Made by a program: the position numbers and the translations under genes
The notes under the pieces: model-generated
What the model saw: the letters and a program-made list of their open reading frames with translations, nothing else
Told to the model about the DNA's origin: nothing
Database searches by the model: none
In this document: positions 32,848 to 41,292 of the stretch, in pieces
How the letters are laid out: every line of letters starts with the position of its first letter
Numbering within the stretch: the first letter of the stretch is position 1
Assembly: GCA_902533775.1 (NCBI GenBank)
Contig: CACANA010000007.1
Coordinates: 1 to 44,402, forward strand
Direction: 5' to 3'
From: an uncultured Pelagibacteraceae bacterium
Lineage (GTDB): Bacteria; Pseudomonadota; Alphaproteobacteria; Pelagibacterales; Pelagibacteraceae
Length of the DNA stretch: 44,402 bases

Positions 32848-33759
32848 TTACTTCAAAATTGAAACAGCTTTTATCTCTTCAACTCCTATACCACAACAAC
32901 CACCAACAATTTTTACACCTTTGCTAAACCATTTTTTTGCAACTTCCAAATAATCATTGGGTGAAAAATCATCCACAAACTTCCAATTTGGTTTTTCGTA
33001 ATAGCCTTTGTTAGGGTATGCACCAATAACTCCATTATAATTTTTTAATGCAGTATCTAAAGCTGCACTCGTTGTTTTAATATCTGAGTGAGCAATTAAA
33101 ATTGGCCCCTTATGTAATTTACTAAAATTTTTCAACGATTCTTCTAAATCCTCGTAAATTTCAGTTTTATTCTTCACATCATCATAACCAAGTGTAATAT
33201 TTTTTGTATTCTGATCTATTACACAGGAAATAGAAAGCCAAACAGGTAACTTTATATTTGAAGAACACTCAAGCATAGTCTCCACGATTTCTGCTTGAGA
33301 TGTCATTGCTTCTAAAATTATTAAATCAACACCCTCATTTGATAAAATTTTAATATGTTCATTAAAGCATGGCTTCATGTTCTTTGTTCCAAGTTTAAGA
33401 AAACTTCCATAACTCGAAACACTTCCTGCTAAACAGATGTTCTTTTTTGAATTATTAATTGCTTGTTTTGCAATTTGAACTGCTTGTTTATTAAATAATT
33501 CAATTGAGTCTTCATATCCGTGTTTTCTAAGAGAAATTGGAGTTGTAGCATAAGTATTTGTTGTAATAACATCAGCACCTGCATCAATATAATTTTCATG
33601 AACTTCTTTTAGAAATTCTGGGCTATCTACCGAACATTTTCCACACCAGAGGTTTTGATCCATTTTAGCTCCTTTTTTTTCAAGCTCAGCACCTATACCT
33701 CCATCAAGTAAAATAATTTTTCCTTCATTGATTTTTTCTTGAATTAAATTGTAAGACAT
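32848..33759 (-). CDS. homocysteine S-methyltransferase family protein (second)
   Basis: A 303-residue Zn methyltransferase: IILLDGGIGAELEKKGAKM, VITTNTYATTP, zinc ligands C179 (SISC) and C288/C289 (GGCCGIG). The ATG at 33759 is chosen because it overlaps the VOC gene stop by one base and puts the conserved region at the right distance; an upstream ATG at 33780 would add seven residues inside the neighbouring gene. It is diverged from the copy at 30221, so the donors may differ (for example betaine versus S-methylmethionine or a sulfonium compound). Confidence 0.82.
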   Translation of the reverse strand: MSYNLIQEKINEGKIILLDGGIGAELEKKGAKMDQNLWCGKCSVDSPEFLKEVHENYIDAGADVITTNTYATTPISLRKHGYEDSIELFNKQAVQIAKQAINNSKKNICLAGSVSSYGSFLKLGTKNMKPCFNEHIKILSNEGVDLIILEAMTSQAEIVETMLECSSNIKLPVWLSISCVIDQNTKNITLGYDDVKNKTEIYEDLEESLKNFSKLHKGPILIAHSDIKTTSAALDTALKNYNGVIGAYPNKGYYEKPNWKFVDDFSPNDYLEVAKKWFSKGVKIVGGCCGIGVEEIKAVSILK

Positions 33760-34139
33760 TAATTGTTTGTGAAAGCACAAATTTTATTATTATCAAGATC
33801 TCGAATATAAGAATAGTAAACTCCAGAACCTTCTGGTCTTTCACCTCCAGCTCCTTCACTTTTTCCACCTGCCTTAAGTCCAATCTCATGAAACTTATCA
33901 ACTATATCTCTAGATGATGTAATAAATGAAACTTGCGTTCCATTTCCATTAGTTGCCTCTTTCATATTGACAGGTTTGGTCACATAAAACTCTATAGTTC
34001 CATCGCCATTTTTTTCTGTGTAACCAGCGCAAACTTCATCTTTATAATTTCTTTCTAGATTTAAAACTTTTAAGACTTCATCATAAAAAATTATTGCTTT
34101 TTCTAAGTTATTGGTTCCTACCATTACATAACCAAGCAT
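33759..34139 (-). CDS. VOC/glyoxalase superfamily protein
   Basis: A 126-residue single-domain protein of the vicinal-oxygen-chelate fold (MLGYVMVGTNNLEKAIIFYDEVL at the N terminus, VYYSYIRDLDNNKICAF at the C terminus). The paired beta-alpha-beta-beta-beta units of glyoxalase-like proteins are recognisable. No specific substrate can be assigned; relatives include lactoylglutathione lyases and uncharacterised dioxygenase-fold proteins. It follows the aldehyde dehydrogenase by one base and overlaps the methyltransferase start by one base. Confidence 0.8.
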   Translation of the reverse strand: MLGYVMVGTNNLEKAIIFYDEVLKVLNLERNYKDEVCAGYTEKNGDGTIEFYVTKPVNMKEATNGNGTQVSFITSSRDIVDKFHEIGLKAGGKSEGAGGERPEGSGVYYSYIRDLDNNKICAFTNN

Positions 34140-34140
34140 T

Positions 34141-35574
34141 TTAATTTTTCCATTCAGTAATAGTTTTTACCTCTAGATATTCATGCAATCCCCAGGTTCC
34201 ACCTTCACGTCCGTTTCCAGATTGTCTATACCCACCAAAAGGAGTCCCAGAGTCAGCTGCTTTATGATTTACATACACAATTCCGGACCTTAATTTTTTT
34301 GAGACTCTTTTTGCCTTTTCATTATCCTCTGTTTGTAAATAGTTTCCTAATCCATATTCTGTATCATTTGTAATTTGGATAGCTTCCTCTTCATTTTCAA
34401 AAGGAATAATCGACAATACTGGTCCAAATATTTCCTCTTTAGCAATTCTCATATTATTATTAACATCAGTGAATACTGTTGGTTTAATAAAATAACCTTT
34501 CTTTAGATCTTCAGGTTTGTCAGGACCACCTGCTACTAAAGTAGCACCTTCTTCAATTCCACTATTTATTAAACTTTGAATTTTATCAAATTGAGTTTTT
34601 GAAATTACAGGCCCAATATGGTCACCAGCTTTTGAAGCAAGATCAACTTTAATTTTATTTGCTTCATCAGCAGCTTCTTCAACAGCTCTTTTATAAATTG
34701 ATTTTTCAACAAGCATTCTAGTTGGGGCATCACAGGATTGACCTGAATTACTCATTACGTTTCTAATACCATCTCTGACTGCATCAGGATATGCATCAGC
34801 AAAAACAATATTTCCACCTTTACCACCAAGTTCAAGACAAACTCTTTTTATAGTTTCAGCAGCATTCTTTGTAATTAATTTTCCAGCTCTAGTAGATCCT
34901 GTAAATGAGACCATATCAACATCAGGATGTCCTGACAGGTCAGTTCCAACACCAGGCCCATCACCATTTACCAAATTAAATACTCCAGCTGGAAATCCAG
35001 CCTCATCTATCATCTCTGCAAATAGCATTCCTGACAATGGTGCAATTTCAGATGGTTTAAGTACCATTGTACATCCAGTAGCAAAAGCTGGAATTACTTT
35101 TAAAGCAATTTGATTTATAGGCCAATTCCAAGGTGTAATTAATCCACAAACTCCAATTGGCTCATATACAATATGATTAGTAGATCCTTTATCAAAACCT
35201 GGTTCGAATTCGAATTCTTTTAATCTTTTTATAAAGTCTTCGATATGACCTGCGCCAGAAGATGTTTGATTAGCTGAACACCAATCTTTAGGACAACCAA
35301 GCTCTGTAGTAATAGCATCAGTCATATCATCCCATCTAGAATTATAAATTTTTAATAATTTTTCTAATAAATTTAACCTTTCTTCTTTTGAAGTTTCTTT
35401 CCAAGTCTCAAATGCAGATTTTGCTGCTTTGACTGCAGCATTTGTATCATCAGAACTTCCAAGACTTATAATTGCACAAACTTCTTCTGTTGATGGATTA
35501 ATAACTTCACATTCATTCTTGTTTACTGGCTCAACCCATTTGCCATTGATATAAAATTTTTTTTTATCGAGCAT
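34141..35574 (-). CDS. NAD(P)-dependent aldehyde dehydrogenase
   Basis: A 477-residue ALDH-superfamily enzyme with all key residues: N150 (LITPWNWPINQ), E248 (CLELGGKGGN), C281 (NSGQSCDAPTRML) and the C-terminal FGPVLSIIPF and PFGGYRQSGNGREGG blocks. It would oxidise an aldehyde to a carboxylate in the cytoplasm. Betaine aldehyde or another aminoaldehyde is plausible given the choline-dehydrogenase-like gene and betaine theme, but not shown. It is the first gene of a five-gene minus operon (ALDH, VOC, methyltransferase, MsrA, serine hydrolase). Confidence 0.9.
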   Translation of the reverse strand: MLDKKKFYINGKWVEPVNKNECEVINPSTEEVCAIISLGSSDDTNAAVKAAKSAFETWKETSKEERLNLLEKLLKIYNSRWDDMTDAITTELGCPKDWCSANQTSSGAGHIEDFIKRLKEFEFEPGFDKGSTNHIVYEPIGVCGLITPWNWPINQIALKVIPAFATGCTMVLKPSEIAPLSGMLFAEMIDEAGFPAGVFNLVNGDGPGVGTDLSGHPDVDMVSFTGSTRAGKLITKNAAETIKRVCLELGGKGGNIVFADAYPDAVRDGIRNVMSNSGQSCDAPTRMLVEKSIYKRAVEEAADEANKIKVDLASKAGDHIGPVISKTQFDKIQSLINSGIEEGATLVAGGPDKPEDLKKGYFIKPTVFTDVNNNMRIAKEEIFGPVLSIIPFENEEEAIQITNDTEYGLGNYLQTEDNEKAKRVSKKLRSGIVYVNHKAADSGTPFGGYRQSGNGREGGTWGLHEYLEVKTITEWKN

Positions 35575-35657
35575 TTATATTTCAAAATTAATTTTTCTTA
35601 TTATACGTTTATTTACTATAACCATTCAAGAAATTAGATACAGTTTTTAAATTTTAA

Positions 35658-35667
35658 TGATTAATCA
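35658..35667. promoter_or_regulatory. 10-bp palindrome in the ALDH / EutA-like divergent region
   Basis: TGATTAATCA is perfectly self-complementary and lies in the roughly 115-base divergent promoter region. It would suit an operator for one or both genes. The short length makes chance likely, so confidence is low. Confidence 0.22.
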
Positions 35668-35690
35668 ATATGTGGTGGTATATTGTATTT

Positions 35691-36431
35691 ATGAAATCAC
35701 AAAAAATAGAACCAAAGTTTGAAAATAACCAAAATCCACGTATTGGACTTATCGCTTTAGCAACCGATCTAGTGATTGAAAAAGATTTTATAAGTGTAAT
35801 TAAAGATAAAAAAATAGATTTTTTTGTAAATAGAATAGAATGTTATAATCCCTTAACCAAAGAGAATTTGATCAAAATGTCAGAGAATATTACTCAAGTA
35901 ACAAGAGATATCTTGCCAGAGCAAAAATTAGACTGTGTTGTATATGCTTGTACATCAGGAACTATTGCAGCAGGGTACGATAATATTAAAAATAAAATAC
36001 AAGCAGCAAAACCTGAGGCAAAACTTTCAACACCAAGTACAGCAGCTTTGAAAGCATTGAAAAAACTAAATATTGAAAAACTTTCTATATTCACACCTTA
36101 TAGTAAAAAAGTTAACGATGATGTTGTTGATTATTTTAAATCATCTGGTTTTGAAATCACCTCAAATTCATACTTTGATATTCATTCTGACATGGAGATT
36201 GGTAAAGTAGATCAAAATTATCTGTTTGATGTGCTAATAAATTTAGATGTAAGTGAGGCAGATGCTTTATTTGTATCTTGCACCGCTTTACCAGTTCTTC
36301 CTCTAATACAAAAATTAGAAGATAAACTTGGAATACCAGTTCTTTCAAGCAATCAGGCTTTAATCTGGGAATCTTTAGAAAATATAGGTGAAAATAAATC
36401 TGTAAAAGGATTTGGAAGACTGTTTGATTAA
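35691..36431 (+). CDS. eutA: EutA-like Asp/Glu racemase-maleate isomerase superfamily protein
   Basis: A 246-residue member of the arylmalonate decarboxylase/maleate isomerase group, closest by eye to EutA of ectoine-utilisation clusters. The two catalytic cysteines are C87 (VYACTSGT) and C197 (FVSCTALP); the SNQALIWESL ending is also shared. The start at 35691 is preferred over an in-frame ATG at 35670, which would add MWWYIVF. That extra stretch is unlike the family and lies against promoter-like sequence and the palindrome at 35658. It is followed 3 bases later by the ectoine-hydrolase-like gene. Exact function of EutA is not settled in the literature I know. Confidence 0.75.
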   Translation: MKSQKIEPKFENNQNPRIGLIALATDLVIEKDFISVIKDKKIDFFVNRIECYNPLTKENLIKMSENITQVTRDILPEQKLDCVVYACTSGTIAAGYDNIKNKIQAAKPEAKLSTPSTAALKALKKLNIEKLSIFTPYSKKVNDDVVDYFKSSGFEITSNSYFDIHSDMEIGKVDQNYLFDVLINLDVSEADALFVSCTALPVLPLIQKLEDKLGIPVLSSNQALIWESLENIGENKSVKGFGRLFD

Positions 36432-36434
36432 TTT

Positions 36435-37607
36435 ATGTCCTTTTCAAAAGAAGAATACAAACAAAGACTATTAAAAGTTCAATCTCTGATGAGAGAGAAA
36501 AAAATTGATTTAATCATTTCTCACGACACAAATAACATGAATTATCTTACAGGCTACGATGCTTGGTCTTTTTATTATGCACAATGTGTATTAGTGCACG
36601 TTGATGCGGTAGAACCAATTTGCTTTGTTAGAGACCAGGATGCAGGCGGAGCATATATAAAAACCTATTTAAATAAAGATAATATTATTGTTTATGATGA
36701 GAGTTATATTCATACTTGGCCAAAACACCCCTATGATTACTTGACCAAAGTAATTAAAGAAAAAAAATGGGATAAACTGTCTATTGGAGTTGAAATGGAT
36801 GCTCATTATTTCACAGCTTTTTGTTACGAAAAGATTAAACAGGGATTACCAAATGCAAACATAATTGATTCTGATCGACTAGTTAATTGGGCTAGATTAA
36901 TTAAATCTACTGCAGAGATAAATTATATGAAGTCTGCTGCTTTAATTTCTCAAAAAGGAATGAAAACCGCAATGGATGTAATTAAACCTGGTACAAGACA
37001 ATGCGATGCTGTTGGAGAAATTCAAAAGTCTTTGTTTTATGGCACAGAAGAATTTGGAGGTGAATATTCTAGTATTGCAACGCTTCTTCCTACTGGAAAA
37101 GGTACATCTGCTTCTCATTTAACAGCAACACAAGATAAATTTGTTGAAGGTGAAGCAACTATAATTGAACTTTCAGGTGTTTATAAAAGATATCATGCAC
37201 CTATGGCTCGGACAATTTTATTAGGTAAACCTGATCAATTAAAAATAGATACAATGAATAAAACTATAGAAGCTTTACAAGCTGGAATTGATGCTACTAA
37301 ACCTGGAAATACAGCAAATGATGTTGCCCAAGCCTTTTGGAAAATTTTAGATAAATATGGTATCGAGAAGAAATCAAGAACGGGTTACTCGATAGGCATT
37401 GGATATCCACCAGATTGGGGAGAGCATACTTTAAATATATATAAAGGAGATATGACTATGCTTCAACCTAATGTTTGTTTTCATATGATTGCAGTAATGC
37501 AGTTTGGTGATTGGGGAGTAGAAGCATCAGAAGCAATCCGAGTTACCGACAAAGGTTGTGAATTATTCTGTAATTTTCCAAAAGAGCTACATATTAAGAA
37601 CTATTAG
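36435..37607 (+). CDS. doeA: ectoine hydrolase-like M24 family protein (DoeA/EutD)
   Basis: A 390-residue creatinase/aminopeptidase-P-fold protein. By eye it follows DoeA/EutD: FSKEEYKQRL at the start, NMNYLTGYDAWSFYYAQCV, RDQDAGGA, HPYDYL, VGVEMD-like IGVEMDAHYF, and a C-terminal M24 domain. The Asp metal ligands of prolidases are replaced (ELSGVYKRYHAPMART), consistent with the metal-independent ectoine hydrolases. That enzyme opens the ectoine ring to N-acetyl-diaminobutyrate. The paired EutA-like gene supports ectoine or a related cyclic substrate. No DoeB/EutE deacetylase is in the window. The downstream transporter begins 38 bases later. Confidence 0.75.
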   Translation: MSFSKEEYKQRLLKVQSLMREKKIDLIISHDTNNMNYLTGYDAWSFYYAQCVLVHVDAVEPICFVRDQDAGGAYIKTYLNKDNIIVYDESYIHTWPKHPYDYLTKVIKEKKWDKLSIGVEMDAHYFTAFCYEKIKQGLPNANIIDSDRLVNWARLIKSTAEINYMKSAALISQKGMKTAMDVIKPGTRQCDAVGEIQKSLFYGTEEFGGEYSSIATLLPTGKGTSASHLTATQDKFVEGEATIIELSGVYKRYHAPMARTILLGKPDQLKIDTMNKTIEALQAGIDATKPGNTANDVAQAFWKILDKYGIEKKSRTGYSIGIGYPPDWGEHTLNIYKGDMTMLQPNVCFHMIAVMQFGDWGVEASEAIRVTDKGCELFCNFPKELHIKNY

Positions 37608-37645
37608 CTATTGATAATTAACTTCTTAAATGTTTTAAACACTGA

Positions 37646-38731
37646 ATGTCTAAAAATACAGAATTCGTTAAGTTCGATAAAGTTGATAAAAGTTACGATG
37701 GTAAAGTCTTAGTAGTAAAAGATTTAAATCTTAATATCTCCGAGGGCGAGTTCATCACTATGCTTGGCCCATCTGGTTCAGGAAAAACAACTTGTTTAAT
37801 GATGTTAGCTGGATTTGAAACCCCAACTAATGGCGAAATTTATTTAGACTCTAATCCTATTTCAAATATTCCACCACACAAAAGAGGAATTGGAATGGTT
37901 TTTCAAAATTATGCATTGTTTCCCCATATGACAGTTTATGAAAATTTAGCATTTCCCTTAAGAGTAAGAAAAGTTCAAAAAGATGAGATTGATAAAAAAG
38001 TAGACAAAGCTTTGTCGATGGTTTCTCTTTCAGGATTTGAAAGTAGGATGCCAGCGCAATTATCTGGTGGTCAGCAACAAAGAGTAGCCGTTGCAAGAGC
38101 TCTCGTATTTGATCCAGCAGTAGTTCTAATGGATGAACCACTTGGAGCTTTAGATAAAAACTTAAGAGAAAGTATGCAATACGAAATTAAACATATTCAT
38201 GAAAATATTGGGGTGACAGTTGTTTATGTTACACACGATCAAGGAGAAGCATTAACAATGTCAAATAGGATCGCAGTGTTTAATGATGGTAAAGTTCAAC
38301 AATTATCAAGTCCTGATAAATTATATGAAGAGCCAGTTAATTCTTTCGTTGCAGAGTTTATAGGTGAAAATAATACTTTTGGTGGAGAAGTAACGGATAT
38401 TTCAAAAGACATTTGTAAAGTTAAACTACAAAATGGTGAAATTTTAGCTAATCCAATTTCAGTAAAATCAAAAGGCGACAAAACTACGGTATCAATAAGA
38501 CCTGAAAGAGCATTAATAAATCCAAAAGATAAAATGGATAATAATCAAACTGGAAAAATCGAAGAAGTTATCTACCATGGTGATCACACTAGAGTAAGAT
38601 TAGATCTTTTAGGTAATAAAGAATTTATTTTAAAAGTTCCTAACAGCTCAAACGAGTTAGATTTAAAATTAGGGAATGAGATTAAAGTAGGGTGGAACAG
38701 TCAAGACGCAAGAGCTCTAGATCCTAAGTAA
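37646..38731 (+). CDS. potA: spermidine/putrescine-type ABC transporter ATPase (PotA-like)
   Basis: A 361-residue importer ATPase with Walker A GPSGSGKTT, Q-loop MVFQNYALFPHMTVYENL, signature LSGGQQQRVAVARAL, Walker B VLMDEPLGALDKNLRE and switch VYVTHDQGEAL. A C-terminal TOBE domain follows (about residue 270 on, SIRPERALINP). This is the PotA/FbpC class, used for polyamines, iron, opines and other small organics. It is separated from the binding-protein gene by 115 bases containing its own promoter and ribosome-binding site. Confidence 0.88.
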   Translation: MSKNTEFVKFDKVDKSYDGKVLVVKDLNLNISEGEFITMLGPSGSGKTTCLMMLAGFETPTNGEIYLDSNPISNIPPHKRGIGMVFQNYALFPHMTVYENLAFPLRVRKVQKDEIDKKVDKALSMVSLSGFESRMPAQLSGGQQQRVAVARALVFDPAVVLMDEPLGALDKNLRESMQYEIKHIHENIGVTVVYVTHDQGEALTMSNRIAVFNDGKVQQLSSPDKLYEEPVNSFVAEFIGENNTFGGEVTDISKDICKVKLQNGEILANPISVKSKGDKTTVSIRPERALINPKDKMDNNQTGKIEEVIYHGDHTRVRLDLLGNKEFILKVPNSSNELDLKLGNEIKVGWNSQDARALDPK

Positions 38732-38828
38732 TTTCTCAAATAGTCTAGTATTCCTATAACAAAATGGCCTGTTGACTCTGAATAACGATTTTGTTGTACT
38801 TCACTTATATAAATTAATTTATATTTAA

Positions 38829-38846
38829 CGTTTAAACGGAGGATAA
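38829..38846 (+). promoter_or_regulatory. palindrome overlapping a strong Shine-Dalgarno site before the Pot-type binding-protein gene
   Basis: CGTTTAAACG (38829-38838) is perfectly self-complementary and runs into GGAGG (38838-38842), four bases before the ATG at 38847. The ribosome-binding site is among the strongest in the window. A possible promoter upstream is TTGACT at 38772 with a 17-base spacer to TGTACT. A TGTTTTAAACA-like near-palindrome also precedes potA (37631-37641). Confidence 0.45.
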
Positions 38847-39962
38847 ATGAAAAAATTAAGTAAATTATTACTTGCTCTTTCTTTTGCTCTTTCAATAACT
38901 TCATCTGCATTTGCGGTTACAGTAGCATCTTGGGGTGGAGCTTATACAGAGTCTCAAAAGCTAGGGTATGGTGATCCAACTGCACAAGCTCTTGGTATTG
39001 ATATTAACTGGGTAGACTATTCAGGTGGATTATCTGAGATCAAAGCTCAAAAAGAAGCAGGTGCGATTACTTGGGATATTATCGATGTATTCGCATTTGA
39101 TACTATCAACGGATGTGATGAAGGAATTTTTGTCGAATTCGATTTTGACAAAGACTTCCCTGCGGCTCCAGATGGAACTCCTGCAAGTGAAGATTTTTTT
39201 GCTCCAATGCCAAGTAAATGTGCTGTAGGAAACATTTTATATTCTTGGAACTATGCTTACAACGTAAATAATGTTGACGGCACACCATCGACTATAAAAG
39301 ATTTCTTTAACACTAAAAAATATCCAGGAAAAAGAGCTATTTACAAATCTGCTCTTACAAACCTAGAAATAGCTTTAGCTGGTGATGGAGTTTACATGGG
39401 TAAAGGTGGATCTGAGATCTACAAATTACTAGAAACTGAAGCTGGTGTTAATAGAGCAATGAATAAAATTAAAGAGTTATGTACAGATCCAAATGGTGGA
39501 TGTGTATTTTGGTCTGCAGGTGCTCAACCACCAGAATTATTAGTATCGGGTGAAGTTGTTATGGCAACTGGTTGGAACGGAAGATTCTTTAATGCTGAAA
39601 TTGGCGAAGGTGCTCCAATTAAACAAGTATGGGATGGACAAGGTCTTGACTATGAATATTTCGCGCTTGTTAAAGGTGGACCAGATGAAGCAAATGCTAA
39701 AAAAGCTCTAGCAATGATGACTAACACTGAAATGTTAGCAGGAAGTGCTAAATATATTGCATATGCTCCTTACAGATTATCATCTTTAGAAATTATCAAA
39801 GCAAATGAGCCTTGGTACAAAGATGGTAAAACTGAAATGATGCCACAAATGCCAACCGCTCCTGGGAACACTAAAAAATACTTTTTAGTTGATCCATTTT
39901 TCTGGGCTGATAACGGAACAGAACTTGGTGAGAAGTGGGAAGCTATGAAAGCTGGTCTATAA
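38847..39962 (+). CDS. ABC transporter substrate-binding protein, PotD/spermidine-putrescine type
   Basis: A periplasmic type II binding protein of 371 residues. The signal peptide KKLSKLLLALSFALSITS ends at SAFA; the mature protein begins VTVASWGGAYTES, typical of the PotD/opine-binding group. Five cysteines in the mature protein and WGG/NVNN hinge segments are visible. The sequence has less A+T-driven codon use than its neighbours and a strong ribosome-binding site, suggesting high expression. The ligand is unknown: polyamine by family, but ectoine or another substrate of the upstream enzymes is possible from context. Confidence 0.86.
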   Translation: MKKLSKLLLALSFALSITSSAFAVTVASWGGAYTESQKLGYGDPTAQALGIDINWVDYSGGLSEIKAQKEAGAITWDIIDVFAFDTINGCDEGIFVEFDFDKDFPAAPDGTPASEDFFAPMPSKCAVGNILYSWNYAYNVNNVDGTPSTIKDFFNTKKYPGKRAIYKSALTNLEIALAGDGVYMGKGGSEIYKLLETEAGVNRAMNKIKELCTDPNGGCVFWSAGAQPPELLVSGEVVMATGWNGRFFNAEIGEGAPIKQVWDGQGLDYEYFALVKGGPDEANAKKALAMMTNTEMLAGSAKYIAYAPYRLSSLEIIKANEPWYKDGKTEMMPQMPTAPGNTKKYFLVDPFFWADNGTELGEKWEAMKAGL

Positions 39963-39997
39963 AAGAGTATAAAAGACTAGTATAATATAATATACAT

Positions 39998-40027
39998 AGG
40001 GCGACTTTTTAAGTCGCCCTTTTTATT
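39998..40027 (+). terminator. internal terminator/attenuator between the binding-protein and permease genes
   Basis: A perfect 10-bp G+C-containing stem AGGGCGACTT/AAGTCGCCCT (39998-40020) with a TTT loop, followed by TTTTATTT. It ends two bases before the permease ATG at 40029. Partial read-through would give abundant binding protein and less permease, a common design in ABC operons. A TATAAT-like stretch at 39981-39986 just upstream could also be a weak promoter. Confidence 0.88.
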
Positions 40028-40028
40028 T

Positions 40029-41291
40029 ATGAGCAGCGAAACAAAACAAATACTTACAACCGACGGAATTCCTTTAGAGATAAGCTTAAAAAAAGCTGAA
40101 AGGAAAAACAAAATTAAAGCATTTTTACTTGTTGCGCCGTTACTACTTTTTTTGATTATCACTTACATTTTTCCAATCGGAGAAATGTTTACAAGAAGTA
40201 TTGATGATAAAATGATTACAAACATGCTTCCAAAAACATTTAAGTCTATGGAAACATGGGACGGTAAAGAGCTTCCATCCGAAGAAGTATTCGCTTCATT
40301 CTTATCTGATTTTAAAATTCTTGTAGAAAAAAAAGAACATGGAAAATTAGCTCAAAGACTTAATAAAGAAAAAAATGGGTTCAACACTATTACAAAAAAA
40401 TTATTCAGACAGGTAAAAAGAAATAAAATCGACGAGACACAAAGTATTAAAGAACAAATAATGAAAGTGCACAAGAGATGGAGAAATGTAGAATATTGGC
40501 AAGCAATTAAAAGAACTGCTCCACCTTATACTTCAGCTAAATATTTAAAAGCTATGGATATGTATTTGAATGAAGATAACAAAATTACTCAAGTTAGTGA
40601 GGACAGAAGAATACATAGAATTTTATGGTTGAGAACTGTAGAAGTTGCTTTCTTTGTTACTGTCTTTTGTTTTTTAATGGGTTATCCAATAGCCCATCTA
40701 CTTGCAACACTCCCAATGAAGTACAGCAATTTATTAATGATTTGTGTTCTTCTTCCATTTTGGACATCATTATTAGTTAGAACAGCTAGTTGGATGATTT
40801 TACTTCAACAACAAGGAGTAGTTAACGATTTCTTTGTAATGATTGGGCTCGTGGCAGACGATAATAGGCCAGAAATGATGTACAATAAAGTTGGAACTTA
40901 TGTTGCAATGACACAAATTTTATTACCGTTTATGGTTTTACCACTTTACAGTGTGATGAAAACCATCTCGCCAAGTTTAATGAGAGCAGGTAAATCTCTT
41001 GGCGGAACACCTTTTGTGGCTTTTTGGAAAGTATATTTTCCATTAACAATACCAGGAATTGGTGCAGGGTGTCTTTTAGTTTTTATTTTAGCAATTGGAT
41101 ATTACATTACACCTGCATTAGTTGGTGGAGCATCAGGAACTTTAATTAGTAACCAAATTGCATATCATATGAAGACTACTTTAGATTGGAGTTTTGCTTC
41201 AGCGATGGGACTTATGTTGCTTGGAGGAGTTTTGGTTATCTATTGGCTTTATAATAAATTAGTTGGAGTTGATAATATTAAGTTAGGTTAG
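40029..41291 (+). CDS. potB: ABC transporter permease, PotB-like, with large insertion
   Basis: A 420-residue inner-membrane permease; PotB proteins are usually about 280-320. The first helix (AFLLVAPLLLFLIITYIFPIG, 31-51) is followed by about 145 hydrophilic, Lys/Glu-rich residues (57-200) before the next helix. They are presumably periplasmic, given the first helix orientation. The core has the EAA loop LMRAGKSLGGTPFVAFWKVYFPLTIPG and a C-terminal YNKLVG. The ATG follows the terminator by two bases, and no ribosome-binding site is visible. It precedes potC by one base. Confidence 0.87.
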   Translation: MSSETKQILTTDGIPLEISLKKAERKNKIKAFLLVAPLLLFLIITYIFPIGEMFTRSIDDKMITNMLPKTFKSMETWDGKELPSEEVFASFLSDFKILVEKKEHGKLAQRLNKEKNGFNTITKKLFRQVKRNKIDETQSIKEQIMKVHKRWRNVEYWQAIKRTAPPYTSAKYLKAMDMYLNEDNKITQVSEDRRIHRILWLRTVEVAFFVTVFCFLMGYPIAHLLATLPMKYSNLLMICVLLPFWTSLLVRTASWMILLQQQGVVNDFFVMIGLVADDNRPEMMYNKVGTYVAMTQILLPFMVLPLYSVMKTISPSLMRAGKSLGGTPFVAFWKVYFPLTIPGIGAGCLLVFILAIGYYITPALVGGASGTLISNQIAYHMKTTLDWSFASAMGLMLLGGVLVIYWLYNKLVGVDNIKLG

Positions 41292-41292
41292 T

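Noticed and set aside
35670..35690. Upstream ATG extending the EutA-like protein by MWWYIVF
   Set aside because: The extension is hydrophobic and unlike the family; homology begins well after the ATG at 35691, and the extra bases look like promoter sequence. The start remains uncertain, however.
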